A stretch of 64,000 nucleotides of DNA from Sipunculus nudus (taxonomy: Eukaryota; Annelida; Sipuncula; Golfingiida; Sipunculidae). The notes below the pieces were generated by a model. That model did no database searches. It was not told the origin of the DNA and saw only the letters and a list, made by a program, of their open reading frames with translations. This document shows, in pieces, positions 42,031-54,161 of this stretch (position 1 is its first letter; every line of letters starts with the position of its first letter). Both the position numbers and the translations under genes were made by a program. The stretch is taken from the NCBI GenBank assembly GCA_026874595.1, contig CM049318.1:50432750-50496749 (forward strand), given 5' to 3'.

Positions 42031-44139
42031 TAAAGTAGATGTTGAGAGGTTCAAGGGCCCAGATAGTGGACACTTTCTTCAGACAGTCCTTCTAAAATTG
42101 TGGTGAGGCAAGGGCTTCAATGTTCTTCACACACAGAAGCCCATTATTATACTGCAAAGCTGGTGAAATAACTTGATGTATGTGTTGTTTGTGGGAGTTC
42201 AGATCCTGAAGATGTGACCTGCAGTCAAGAGCTACAGTCTCTAAAGAAACAGTTCACAATTGTTTGACCAATATGTAGCATATATGCCGAGCAGCAGTAA
42301 AAAGGGGCCAGTTGTTCTTGGGCAAATTAATGAAGGAAAAAGGCATTATCCTGAATATGCATACACTATAAAACCAAATCCATGAAAACTGCACGTTGCT
42401 GCCTGTAAAATAAAGAGATTTTATAGGAGATATCTGTTTTCTATTTTTTTTAGTCTGAAGTTTCTCTAGTTTTTTCCACCAGCTGGAGTGCTCACAGTGT
42501 TCCTTCACTGTCATGTACAGAAATAAATAATTAAATTTTATATTTATCAAAACAGATCGGCATCCATTGGTGGAACAGACTATTGAAAATTTCTAGTGGG
42601 ATATGTTTGAAATTTCTTATTTCTTCTTTCTTTTTTTTCCTGTCTGACAATGTGGTCCAAGGTAACAAAATCTGTAAAACACTTAATAAAACTGGAGTAG
42701 CGTTACCTTCAGAGAATTTTTAATCTGTATTTGGCACATTTTTTTCTTTTCACACATTCTTTGTTGCTTGTTGAGAATACAGTAAATACTAATGAACAAT
42801 GTTGTTTACTATACTAGCAGCATTTGTCTTTTCAGCTGAGTATTATTATATTACATGTAAAGCAGAGCAATACTCTTGTCATGTATTGGTTTAAAACCAA
42901 AGTTCTTGTTAGCTGAGTAGTATTTTATGATCAATATTGGTTTAAAACAAAAACACGTGTCAGCTAAGTAGTATTTTATCACATTTATGGTTGAGCAATA
43001 ATTTTATCACATATGTTTTGGTTGAGGAGATTACTTGTTAGTTCTGTACTTCAGCAATATTCTATCTCATGTATTTGTGGGAAACAGATTCTTCAGCCAA
43101 GTTATATTGTATCATAACCATCAGGTGCCAGTAAATTGTCAGTTGAGCCATATTATAGCACATGTATTTCTTGAAAAAAGACTTAGTTATATTCTATCAT
43201 AACTATCAACTGTAAATGACTTGTCAACTGAGCAATATCATTTTGCATGTATTTGATGAAAAGGTATTTCAGATGAGGTTATTTGTATCATATTCATAAG
43301 CATAAGCTTTGACTGACTTGTTGGTGAGGAGTATTTTCAGAAACATATTTCCAACTGAATAAGATTGCATCATATGAACTAAAGTTGAATTCAAGAGAGC
43401 ACTATTTTACGTAATGAAGATAGTTTATACATCTTCAAGAGTTCCGTAGAGTATTATTAGACTTGGTACACAATGTTAGATAGGAGAGGTTGTCAAGTAC
43501 TTTGGACTGTGTATTTACTGTCAAGTTTGATATTTCTGTTGAGTATTGCTAGTCTGGGTAAATCTTGTCAAGTTTGGAATTTTTGCCAAGTTCCAGTTAA
43601 GGAAACAGTTTTTTTTGTGTGATGTTGATATTTTGAATTTGGAGTTTAATCAATAACTGTTAGGCACTCAGATTGCTACATATATACTCCATTATCTACC
43701 AATGGCAAAGGAAGGACCCAAAATTACATCTTATTATTGTCTTGTTTATATTTTTGAATTGTAATGTTGTTTTATTTTGGTGACCTAAGTGTTTTTTTAA
43801 GAGACCTACTGTTGGCACTAGTGATACATTGTTGATTTGAAACTGCAGTCAGAGATATCAGGTGAGTTTTTCTAGGGGTTTGTTGTGGTTGATCACTGTT
43901 GTAACTGATAGGGATTTCCTACCTCACGAGTTTCTCAGTTATTATTGGGTATTCCTGGGTCATCATTTTCCTGGGGATTTTACTGAACTTCATCAGTGGT
44001 AATATTAAAAACATCCTCATAACAGACGCCAGGATTACGGAATAAGAAGAAAGTCTAAAGGCTTTGGAGACCATTTGAGTGCCACAGAGCAGGGTTTTAT
44101 TTATAAACTTACCGTAAATTGAGCAAGTTCTGAGGTGAT
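42031..44139. other. No gene seen; degenerate tandem repeats at ~42830-43420
   Basis: The repeat has an irregular period of about 80-100 bp. It recurs as (T)CAGCTGAGTAGTATTTTATCAC-like text followed by CATGTATTTG-like text. The rest is AT-rich. Confidence 0.5.
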
Positions 44140-44650
44140 AGTGATTAATTAGAGGATTGGATTACTGAGGCTTGTGCTGTTATCCAGGCACAAGGATAAG
44201 AAGATGATATGGCAGTGAATTTCCTTCTTGCAAAAATGGAAGGCTCAGCAAAGAGAGAAGTTAAATTTAAATTGTGCCAGAGGAAAATCTGCAAGAGTAG
44301 AACAGATGTTCACAAAATTGGAATGAGCTTTCAGGGAGTAAAAGTCTGCGTCCCAAATACTTGACATATTCTACCACCGAGAACAACGCCCAAGAGAAAG
44401 CCTGCATGACTTGTCACATGCGCTAAGACGCATAATAAATAGGGCCATAAAGAAAGACATACCCAGGACAGGCCTCTACTGAATGTTAATCAGCCCTCTG
44501 GGGTTATCACTGTCCACCACCAAACACAAATTATTGAAAAGAGCACCACGCAGAGATTTCAAATGTAGAAGCTCAATTAGATGAACTTGCAAATAGATCA
44601 TGGAAAGGCCATAGGAAACAGGCCACTAAAGTGGTGCAATATATATATAG
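44140..44650 (+). pseudogene. gag: Gypsy gag relic (same type as the 31.9-kb gag)
   Basis: The reading is DWITEACAVIQAQG, then AVNFLLAKMEGSAKREVKFK, a gap, and SASQILDIFYHREQRPRESL followed by HDLSHALRRIINRAIKKD (~44340-44460). These align with DWVLEARGALRSQG, AVDLLIAHLEGQAKAEVK and QQLDVFYHRRQEPKETLREF of the large element. Several stops and frameshifts are present. It breaks off near 44650. Confidence 0.75.
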
Positions 44651-45690
44651 TATATTAAAGATTAATTGTTTAGCCAATCACATGCACCATTTCATGTAAT
44701 CACTAGGGGAATTGATTACCACTGTGCAATTTTCTTAGATAATCTACCGTAAAGGTATGAATTTTAATTCTTCAATCACATCTGTTACACCAATGGCATT
44801 AAAAGCATAAATAGGAAATGGTTATAACTGTGACACAGTAAGAGTTAATCAGTTTCTGATAAAACATAATTATTTCCTACTAACTCTTTACCATGTGGTT
44901 TTCAGCTGGTCATATTTTAAAAATCATCAATCCATTACATCAACTCTGTTAAAATAGTGTAATGCTGTTGATGTAATGGAGTAGATGGATTTTTTAAGAG
45001 CATTATTTGTTAGAGTTAAATGAAGTTTAACTCATTATAATTGCTGATTTCAAACTTGAGGTAAATGTACTCCTTGTTCATGGTCAGCTATTCGCCTAAT
45101 CTTGTCTTTTTATGATATGAACAACATTTTAACGAGCAGAAATGTACCTAAAGTACAAGATTTATCCACCAGCAATCATGTGAAGATACAACATAAATGG
45201 AGGAAGGCCGCAAAAGAATACCGAAAACAGACAGAAAAGAAGGAAAGAAGTTCTTAAAGTAACTCCTCCAAGCAGTCCAGCAGAATTCACTGATGATGAG
45301 GGAGATAGGACAAAGACTCAGCGATGGAAAATAGGGCACCTAAACCTGTAGTTAAAGAAAAAGAAGCAGAACAATCAGAACAATCAGAACAGAGTAATAG
45401 AAAGCATGGTTGAAAGCGCATAAAAAACAAGGAGAATACGAGTGGATACAGAGAAAATAAGACACTGGTTGTAAAGTAGACGTATTACTGAAATGACCAG
45501 AAAGGTACAAAAAAAAAAAAAAACGGATGAGAGAGCAGCAGTGAGCTTGAAGCAAATGAAAGGGGAGGTCACGTGATGTTTGTTTTGACAGGACAGACAT
45601 CATTTCGGCTCCACTAAAAAGTTATGTAAATAGGAAAGTATACGTTACTCATAGCTTAAACTGACTGTTTCTTTTGCATATACTCTAATT
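44651..45690. other. No clear gene; short Lys/Arg-rich reading near 45180-45320
   Basis: One frame reads KWRKAAKEYRKQTEKKER. An overlapping frame reads RRKEVLKVTPPSSPAEFTDD. It could be a decayed basic transposon protein, but I cannot assign it. Confidence 0.3.
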
Positions 45691-45696
45691 TGTGTC

Positions 45697-46029
45697 ATGG
45701 GGTTCACTACGGAGGTGTGGCGAGCTTGCATAGGTAGCTTTATGCAACTGAAAGCAAAGGAAAAATTCAGAGCCACGGCAATCAGTTTGACAGGTGTGTC
45801 CTTGACCCAGCGGCTAGCGACATGTCTTGTTGTCATGCTGGTGCTCGGAGGTGATGTTGAACTCAACCCTGGACCGCTGCTGAAGGGGAACAGCAACAAG
45901 GCTCGTGACAAGCTGCAAACTCTTACGTCCCATGTGAGAGTCTTGAGGAGCATTAGCCAAGAAAGAGCTGACAGTCAGAACACAAACAGCACCCAGCAAC
46001 AGGTGAGCAAAATTAGGGGATATGGTTAA
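45697..46029 (+). CDS. 110-aa ORF with a 2A-like ribosome-skipping motif
   Basis: Residues 44-60 read LVVMLVLGGDVELNPGP. This fits the 2A consensus D-(V/I)-E-x-N-P-G-P, preceded by the usual hydrophobic stretch; the Gly-Pro break would fall at 45873/45874. 2A-like sequences are known in non-LTR retrotransposons and some innate-immunity genes of marine invertebrates. The upstream 59 residues are basic/hydrophobic without a recognised domain. The downstream 50 residues are basic and polar. A strong splice donor, CAACAG|GTGAGC, lies near 46003, so the protein may continue in another exon. The following RNase H relic is a separate element. Neither parent element nor function is identified. Confidence 0.6.
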   Translation: MGFTTEVWRACIGSFMQLKAKEKFRATAISLTGVSLTQRLATCLVVMLVLGGDVELNPGPLLKGNSNKARDKLQTLTSHVRVLRSISQERADSQNTNSTQQQVSKIRGYG

Positions 46030-46039
46030 ACCCAAGGGC

Positions 46040-46430
46040 TCTACCATTTGAAGACTTAGTATTAAAGAATGATGCAAGTGAGTAAGGTGTGGGCTCTGTG
46101 ATTCTACAAGATGGCCGCCCTATTTCCTATGCAAGCTGCTCACTGACTGAAATGGAACAATGGTGGGCACAAACAGAGATAGAAATGCCTGCGGTTACAT
46201 TTGGACTCGAGAAATTCCACCATTACACTTATGGTCGGCAGGTAGAAATAATCACCGATCACAAACCACTTGTAGCGATTGTTTCAAAACCTCTACACAA
46301 AGCTCCAAAAAGACTTCAAGCTCTCCTATTGTGCACACAAAAGTATAACTTTCGATTTTCTCATAGACCAGGGACTGCTATCCCTGTGGCTGATACTCTC
46401 TCCTGAGCACCACCTAAAGAGACGTCAATT
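46040..46430 (+). pseudogene. Gypsy RNase H fragment
   Basis: It reads GSVILQDGRPISYASCSLTE, then TEIEMPAVTFGLEKFHHYTY, EIITDHKPLVAIVSKPLHKA and SHRPGTAIPVADTLS. This is a complete RNase H-like pattern of a K02A2.6-like gypsy element, isolated from RT and integrase. It remains open for 105 codons (46089-46406). Confidence 0.85.
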
Positions 46431-47019
46431 TCTGAATGTGTATATTGTGTTTATGACTGCAAGGCATAAACATGTTTATTGAGGGCACAGATGTTTAATA
46501 AACATAGCAACATAGTTTGAAATGATCACGGGAAGTAGTCCTCCACGTAATAATATTTGGTACAGTGCTCAGCCAATCCAATGGACGCACTTCATGGCGC
46601 ATGCAGTCCAACCACAAAGCTGAGATGGGGTGAAATAGACCACGCGTCAACCAATACAACAAACTACACATGATTCACTGGACTTCACATAGAAATTCAT
46701 ATAAAAATTCATATGGTCATCTGTACTTCAGCTGGAGATCAACTGCAATCTTTGGATATAAAGATTCGACGGACGGCACAACTGGATCTGCCGGACTTCA
46801 TCAGATGATGGTCACTTGATCAATCAGCTGATCAGCCAGAGTTTCAAACTATTTCAGCATTAATTGTTGGTTCATCAAACAACAACGCAGATACAAGGTA
46901 AACGGAATACAATCTTTTATGCTATTGGCAAAAAGGGCCGTAAAAGAAATCAGATCGATTACCTCGGAAGGGGATTAATCTATTTATAACATAAAACGTC
47001 CCTCCAATTGACAGAATCA
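46431..47019. other. No gene seen; promoter-like sequence
   Basis: Two CCAAT-type boxes (near 46574 and 46651), a TATAAAAATTC near 46701 and a splice-donor-like AAG|GTAAAC near 46899 precede the SGNH relic. They may be its 5' region. Evidence is weak. Confidence 0.3.
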
Positions 47020-47604
47020 GGAGATGGCAGCATTTGTTTTTGACAGTGCCTTGATTCTCAGTGCTTCCGAGACTCGCTGGCTGCATAAAGCTTTAGCTAG
47101 TAGTCCTGTCTATCCTTCACTAAACCAAATTTTGGTTTTGACCAAAACACTGTCAGAGTTGATATATATGGCATTAGGGGACGTGTTGTAAATGATACAC
47201 ATAAATGAGACCTGTGGATTGTTGACGAACTAAAACCAGGTGTTGTGGTTCTGGCGGTAGGTGGAAATGACCTTGCGTTAGAAGGCTGCCAGGGCAGGCC
47301 ATAGGTCATAGGTTACAGCCTGTGTTTACTAGCTGAACTCCTGCATGATGAGAACGGTGTTTTGCGGGTTGTAGTTTCCTCCTTCAGCCCCTGCTTCTCA
47401 CCTTTCTGTGGCAGAAATTATCCCTCAGATTACTTGCACAGGGTCGATGTGGCCAATAAATATTTGGATGTGGTTTTAGGGGATACTACCTTCACTACAT
47501 TCTCGGATAATGCAAAACATTTCACTTGGGATCCTCATCTGTTCTGTGAAGATGGCATCCATTTTAACTGGACAGGAACAAAATGTTGGTATAAAAGCTT
47601 ATGA
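47020..47604 (+). pseudogene. SGNH/GDSL-type hydrolase relic
   Basis: Across frameshifts and stops it reads VRVDIYGIRGRVVNDTHK, then DLWIVDELKPGVVVLAVGGN followed by DLAL (block III Gly-x-Asn-Asp, ~47257-47280). LLHDENGVLRVVVSSF follows, and the last block is FCEDGIHFNWTGTKCWYKSL with the D-x-x-H catalytic pair (~47545-47604). The Ser-bearing block I near 47040 is not intact. Such esterase-like domains are known in some invertebrate retroelements (CR1/L2-type ORF1 and certain YR elements), which is the likely origin. The open part is 47362-47604. A host lipase-like gene is less likely given the decay. Confidence 0.65.
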
Positions 47605-47990
47605 GGCTGCTTGATTCAGACACGGAGGGGTAACTCGTATTATATATGATTGGTCATATGGTTTCTGTCACAGTGGTTCATGAATGATCCGACCATGGAG
47701 TCAGGGATCTACTGGTGTGATTCTCAGGCCGGGATGGTCTGTTCATATAATAAAGAGCCTGGCCAGCTGTTTTGCGCTGGTGATTGGTCAAGTGAGTGGC
47801 TTGTTTCCAGTGCCTGGTGTGGTCCAAATGCTCCGGTACCATTGTATAAACATGTAAATAATCATAAAAAAATGCTGATACAATTGTATATACTATTGTG
47901 TATACATGTGAATAAAAAGAAATATGCTCTGATGCTACTGTTTATACATGTAAATTTACAAAAATGCCCTTAGGCAGCTGTATACTCAAA
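47605..47990. other. No gene seen; short repeat shared with 50555-50632
   Basis: ATGCTCTGATGCTACTGTTT and the CCCTTAGG end recur near 50570, with TATACATGTAAAT between them. Confidence 0.5.
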
Positions 47991-50454
47991 ACAAGTGACC
48001 CATAGGTCATGACGCTTAGCTGCCAAGCATGACCTGCGACATCATGGGCTGAGATTCACAACTTCCAGTTAAATTTTGAAGACCCAATTTGCAAATATGT
48101 TGAAATTCTCTACGACAAAAGAAATATATATCACCAGTGTCTGGTTAAAACACAGTGAATTTATGGTCAGAGGAAAAATATTGATTGTTAAGCTATCAGC
48201 AACTATTCCCAGAGCTTGCTTGATACCTGTCAGTCTCAAAAGGAACACCACAAAGGGCAAATATAAGATCAACATATATAGCAAAAATCAAAGAAATCCA
48301 TGCAAGAATTATTGAGAAATGGGTGCTTCTGTTTAAATTTTATTTAATACAAGCCAACTGTACTGCACCTGTATAAATGATGGTAATATTTATTAAGAAA
48401 TATTTGACCCAATCCTTTGCAAGATAAGATTAATATACTTCCAACTGCATTCACTTTAACAGTTCTTGAGATAATATGATCAACAGGAATATGGTTGCCT
48501 GGTGGCCATATTCAACTTCTGACAGGTCTGAAATCAGACAACAAACATTCTCTAAATTGGATCAAACATTGAAGAAAAATCACTGAAACTGCACTGAAAA
48601 AAAGGATTTCTAAGGTGGCTAACTGGCAGACAAAATGGATTTCTGACAAGTCAGACATATGATATCACACATCCTCCAATAAGAGACCAAACTTGGGGCA
48701 AATTCTCCAAAGGATGGTACAGTAATGAATGTCCAAAACAAATCAAAAGGCATGTTAAGGCCCTCATATCAGATTTATAGATATGCAAATGTAAAAAGTG
48801 TAAGTCTAATTTTTTTATTATAACTCTGCTTTTCAATGGGGTCAGCAGGGTAGGTAAACTGCAAAACCTGAAAGAAAGGAAATGCAGAAAGCATGATTAA
48901 GAGTCTTGTAATGAAAAAAGCCATCCTTAATCCAGGTACATATCCACATATTATGAGAACAAACACTTGCTTTTATGTGTGGTGATTTAAATATAAATTT
49001 CCTATATCTAGGAAACTAAGTTTATTGCTATGATTCCATAAAATAAACTGCAAAATGTTCCCATCATCTTATAAATCAGTAGCTAAACCTTAATACTGTA
49101 CTCTCATAGTCTTAATGCCTGGCTGAAGCATTCGGACAACTGTGTTTTTGTTATGCAGTAACGAGGTACTTATCACTCAGCCTTATCACTTAATAGGCTG
49201 ATACCAAAGGGAGTCATATGTCACCAGTGTCACTCACAATTACAGCGACACAGTGATATGTACCAGCTGGATTGCAATGGTTATATATAAAAGAAAAATA
49301 GAGATGGTCTACAAAATAAGTTATTGCAAACATCCCTGACCAATGACCTTGGCCTTTTGCCCACATATCAACTGGATTCTTTCTAAATGATGGGTAACTA
49401 CTAACCACTTAAATCTGCTGTAATTACTTGGCAAACAATGAGTATATAACTTTGACCTGCAAACCTTTAACCTCCTAACCAGCTGACCCCAAAATCAATC
49501 AGTTATGTCTTCAAGCAAAAAGACCCATAAATATGAAGTTTGGATCAAATTGAGTGATGCATAGATGTGGCATATGTGAAAGACTGAAGGTTTGGGTTGA
49601 ACAGTTTCACCAGAAATATGTTCACAAGCATTTAGAACAATTAAGTATTGTGGCCTTGACCTTTGACCTTTTGAACTTGACATCAATAGGCTTCTTCCTC
49701 TATTGGTAGGTAAGCCATATATGTCAGATGGAAGGTATAGATTGAAATGTTTGCCTGAAAATGTCTCCACATTGGAAGAGGGTGCAGTGAACTTGACCTT
49801 TGACCTCAAAATCAACAGGTCTTTTCCCCCTGTTGGCAGAGAAGCGATATCAGTGCTGAAAGGTTTGGAATGAAAGGTCTAGCTTGAAATGTGTCCACAA
49901 CCTTTTCAAAGAAGTGGATCCTGTGACCCTGACCTTTGGCCTTGTGACCTCAACATCTATAGGATTCTTCTCCCACTTAGTAAGTGAGCTATATGTGAAA
50001 GATCAAAGAATTGGGATGAAAGGTTTGGCTTTAAATGCATCCACAGGCTTTTCAAAGAAGTTGGTTCTGTGACCTTGACCTTTGACCTTGTGATCTAAAA
50101 ATAATTATGGTTCTTCCCCTGTTGGTAGGTGAGCTGTATGTGAAAGATGGAAGGTTTGGGATGAAAATTTTGGCTAAAAGAATTATTTCTGGGGGGTGCA
50201 AACACACCCTATAACTTCGAGAATATAGGTCACAGTGACCTAATTTCAGGTTTGCAAGGAGATCTTTTTAGAACCTCTAAGACTGCATAGGGTTCATGGC
50301 CCTAGCCCCTACGGTTACGATTTGTGCCCTGCTAACGGACGGCCGGCCGGACGGCCCGCCGGACGGACGGACGGACGGACGGACAGACAGAAGGACGCCG
50401 GACAAAGACCCATCGCTATAGCCCAGCATGACTGAAAGTCAGCTGAGCTAAAAA
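47991..50454 (+). repeat. Interspersed repeat family A, copy 3 (longest)
   Basis: It runs from ACAAGTGACCCATAGGTCAT to the terminal hairpin and GCTGAGCTAAAAA, 2.46 kb. It includes ~0.9 kb (48040-48915) that copy 2 lacks. TGACCTTTGACCT-type cores are near 49655, 49794, 49927 and 50075. A GGAC/GGCC-rich microsatellite lies at 50337-50390. It has no coding content. Confidence 0.88.
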
Positions 50455-50918
50455 GGAGAGATTGCTCAGACCCAGAGGTGCATATATGTAGTTGGCTGTG
50501 GCAAGGAAGTGTGTGTATATGTGTGTGTAGATTCTTATACATATATATATACACAGGTTTAAAGAAAAATGCTCTAATGCTATTGTATATACATGTAAAT
50601 AATAATTAAAAAAAGAAAGAAAAAGCCCTTAGGAAATATTGCTGAGCTAACGTAACTGCTCTTATACATTTACTATTCCACGATGTCATCCAGAGGGAAA
50701 AAGCAAGAAAGGACCCCAGCCTGATATGCTGACTGTCTGGATGTTCCCCCAAAATGGGCATGGCGTAGTGCAAATACCAGGAGGGAGGCCGCTGCAGCAG
50801 CTGCGACTGACACAACAAATCGAGAGGAAACAAAAAGGAGAGCTATTTTATGAGAACTATTTTAATATAAAAGTCTGTTTAGCCAGAACAACATGCAGCC
50901 GGCCCAAATTAGATTTAA
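50455..50918. other. No gene seen
   Basis: An alanine-rich reading (RSANTRREAAAAAATDTTNR, ~50765-50825) is present but has no known domain. A short repeat is shared with 47905-47975. Confidence 0.4.
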
Positions 50919-51866
50919 TGTTGTGAGGGACCGTTTAAGAACCTTAGCTGCAGTCATGCGGTTGATGGAGACTTGTTAGAGATTAAACATCTATATTTGT
51001 TGACGTTGAACTTGGATTGTGTGCATTGTGACCAATGACATGGTGGCAGCAGTGTTTCAGCAATAATGGCTAAGTTGAACTCGCTGGAATCCTTTGATGT
51101 CACACAACCCCAATGGTGGCTGGACTGGATAAAACACTCCAAACATTACCAGAAAGGTAGCAAACTGGACAAAGATAGCGGCGACATCCAGGTAAGCAAG
51201 CTCATCTATACCATGGGCCCAGAGGCAGAAACTATTCTCGATCATTTTGTCCTTAGTGAGAGAGAAGCTGAAACTTTCAATACTGTTCTGAGCAAGTTCT
51301 GAGTTGCTGTTGGTTGCCGAAGCAAGCCGACTAGATGATCTGTCAGGGAAATGCAAGTTATAGAAAACCAAAACAATGATACTTTTCCATTGGATGGGGT
51401 GTCTGTGAACAGTGAAACTAAGCCTTGGTTTGTGAAACTACCTATAGAAGGCAGCTCTGTTATTTTCAAAATAGACTGTGGGGCAGATGTCGCAGTAATT
51501 TCAACTACCCAATATGAACAACTGTTAGTGAAACCACCATTGACAAAATCAAACAACAAATGATCACAACAGGTGGCAGTCAGGACTCTTCAAAACTAAA
51601 TACAGATACAAAGGTAGACATCGCAGAGATACTGGTTATGTAGCAGACTGTGCTGGTAACCTGCTCAGCAGGAAAATGTGCATGTCAATGAGAATTTTTC
51701 CTTGAACATTGATGAGTGTAGGACTGATGATGCACTCCATACAACTGATGTTTTTGGTGAACTTGGCTAGGTTTCAGGAGACCCAGTGAATATTACTATT
51801 AAAGAGGATAGGTGATTAAACTTCGATATTTGTTGTTGTTGAACTTGTGTGTTGTGACCCATGACA
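50919..51866 (+). mobile_element. Internally deleted gypsy-type LTR element
   Basis: The LTR 3' end TTGTGACCAATGACA (to 51040) recurs as GTTGTGACCCATGACA (to 51866). The surrounding 55-70 bp are similar, so the 3' LTR is only a remnant or strongly diverged. The primer site TGGTGGCAGCAGTG starts at 51041. Inside are a gag start and a protease start only. The 5' boundary (TGTTGTGAGGG at 50919) is a guess. Confidence 0.65.
51066..51563 (+). pseudogene. gag-pro: Gag N-terminus joined to protease fragment
   Basis: 51066-51302 encodes MAKLNSLESFDVTQPQWWLD ... YTMGPEAETILDHFVL, a K02A2.6-type gag start. After a stop, 51351-51563 encodes KPWFVKLPIEGSSVIFKIDC then GADVAVIS, an aspartic protease with D-C-G-A. 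Most of the capsid and the zinc knuckle between them is gone. No RT follows. Confidence 0.75.
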
Positions 51867-52989
51867 AATACGGTTAGAAATATCAGGAATAGTTGGGGGG
51901 GGGGGGCTGGGCTGGCTCACTCATTATGAGAAACTCGAGGAAACTGAGGCAAAAGTCAGGTAGGCCAATGGAAGCCAAACATCCAGACTTTTACATGGAT
52001 GCCATGCCCAGTACCATAAGCTCCCCAGCTATAGAACAGTCCAGCTCCAAGCATTTTCCTTCAAAAGACTGTGTATCAAATACAACAAGGGTAGGGCCTG
52101 TAACCCAGCAACATGCACATACTTGCACAAATGCTTACAATGCAGCAGATCCCATCGAGCATATAAATGCCTGTCACTCAAAGAAATGTAAATGGTAGGG
52201 TACAAGAGCAAGCTGCCCACTCCATAAATCCAAGTAGGCATAAAGGCCCATATGGTGAGCAGTTGTGAAATTAGTACGCGGTTTAGCTTAAACCGCGGTT
52301 TAGCAAGTTGGGGTTTTGTGGACTATAACTTTCGGTGGTATGCTCAGTGTTGGTTTAAAGCCGGACAAGTTAAACCGCAGACTAACTGGATATATGCATA
52401 TTAATGAAGAAGGTCAATGAAGTTCGCCCTCCCTCAGAGCTAAAAACAGTGTTGACATGCTGTACACGGCTGTACACGGCATGTGAGAGTTTCCAGGAAA
52501 ACAAGTGTGGCGCACTGCAACGACTGATCGAAAGAAAGTGAAATTAGCCTGATAAACAAAAATAAGGATTGTAAACAGTAACAGTTGCTCGGCAAAAAAA
52601 AATCGATGACCTTACGCGAACCATATTGTTTATGTGGCGCTTATTCAAATTGGAACAAGGTTCGGCCGATAAATGTACCACCCATGGCCCACTCTGCCCG
52701 CATACTGTGGTCCCTGTAATTATCCATGACCGCATAACCATTTAGCTTTACCAGTCAATCTTTAGACCCTTCATATAATAAAACAATGCTAATCATGATA
52801 CCTGTGTATGAGCTGGTAGGCCTATCCCGCCTCCTGTTGCTTGTATATTCATAATTATTATACATATCTTTTTCTTGACGCAGCTTATCAGTATCATTTC
52901 TCCCTCAGCATCTAATTGTAATTTTCAACCTCTGCTTCTACTTACCTGTGACCACTCTCCTGGTCTTAAGCCAATACCTACCTGTAATA
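51867..52989. other. No gene seen; GCGGTTTA palindromes at 52277-52303
   Basis: CGCGGTTTAGCTTAAACCGCG is a near-perfect palindrome and its half is repeated just after. A poly-G run lies at about 51896-51907. The 101-codon ORF at 51893 has no recognised domain. Confidence 0.5.
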
Positions 52990-52998
52990 GAACCCTAA

Positions 52999-53001
<3 letters not shown>

Positions 53002-53048
<47 letters not shown>

Positions 53049-53123
53049 TAATTATCACAACATTTATAGTATATGATATATAATATATGATATATGTAAT
53101 ATATGTAATATATAACAATAATA

Positions 53124-53199
<76 letters not shown>
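53002..53199. repeat. (AT)n microsatellites flanking an AT-rich spacer
   Basis: Pure TA runs at about 53002-53045 and 53128-53199. Long Ile/Tyr minus-strand ORFs here are artefacts of the repeat. Confidence 0.97.
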
Positions 53200-53201
<2 letters not shown>

Positions 53202-53204
<3 letters not shown>

Positions 53205-54100
53205 CAGTACCCGCTGTGAGGGGACACTGAGAGGAGTGCGCGGACACCTCCAAAGTACGGACACTAAGCCAATGTCCCGACCCTTTCCCCTTGTCCTGTC
53301 TTGAGCGGACACCTGCTGAACGCGGACAGGGACAGTCATATTTGATTGCAAACCCTGTCATGAGTGGACACCTGAGTAAGAATCTGGACGGACACTCACT
53401 CAAGGAGATAGTTTTCAGTGCACTAAGTGGACCATCCACGGATCAGCGCCACAATTCATGTATTGAAATGGGGGGCCGTAGTGCAAGCGCTGACAGCACG
53501 CTTGACCGGGCTTAAACGCACCCTGGGTTCATGAGTAATTAGCTTAGATTAGTCCTTTTGATGGTGTAATATCAACCAAGTATGTTTGACTACACGTTTA
53601 GTTTGTGAAGTGCTAAGCGACAACATTCGGTGTTTGTGATAAAGCCTCGGCAGGTGCGATAAACAAGCACAGCTGACAACACGGGCGGGCTCTCTGTGGC
53701 ACTTCAAAGTAAACATATTTGTAGTTTAATTAAAAACTGAACCGATCAAAATCAGTGACACGCTGCCCGCTATGACCAGATATGATGACCAATATTCAAC
53801 ATGAAAACCATCACATTTTGCCAGATAAAAATAATGCTAACGCCGCTGTCCACAATGTCCAGATTCATGTGTTTGCACCTTGGCGATGAAGTTCAACTGT
53901 GGGAAGAGACAGATTAGCCGCATCAAGGCTGATAGAGACCAGATCATGAATAAGTAGCCAGCGGGCACCAGAACTAACGTCAAGTACTACAAATGGTGAA
54001 AGACTACATACGAGGATCTTAACACCCTGGTGTTTGAGTGGTTCTGCGATGCCAGGGCTAAGGACCTCCCAGTTAGTGGACGACTCATACAAGTGTAACA
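53202..54100 (+). mobile_element. Tigger/pogo-like element fragment with CENP-B-type DNA-binding domain
   Basis: The left end CAGCAGTACCCGCTGTGAGG follows TA-rich target DNA. Repeated GCGGACACCT and GGACAC motifs (53206-53400) are typical of Tigger subterminal repeats. At 53889-54090 a plus-strand reading gives FNCGKRQISRIKADRDQIMN, then YEDLNTLVFEWFCDARAKDL and PVSGRLIQ. This is the helix-turn-helix region of pogo/Tigger transposases, with one or two stops. The catalytic domain and the right inverted repeat are absent. Confidence 0.75.
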
Positions 54101-54161
54101 AGGGAAAAAAGGGACAGTTAAGGCAAAATCAATTTTTATAATAAACCTTTTAAAATATGCC

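Noticed and set aside
52978-53439. Minus-strand 153-codon ORF rich in Ile/Tyr
   Set aside because: It is a translation of the (AT)n microsatellite.
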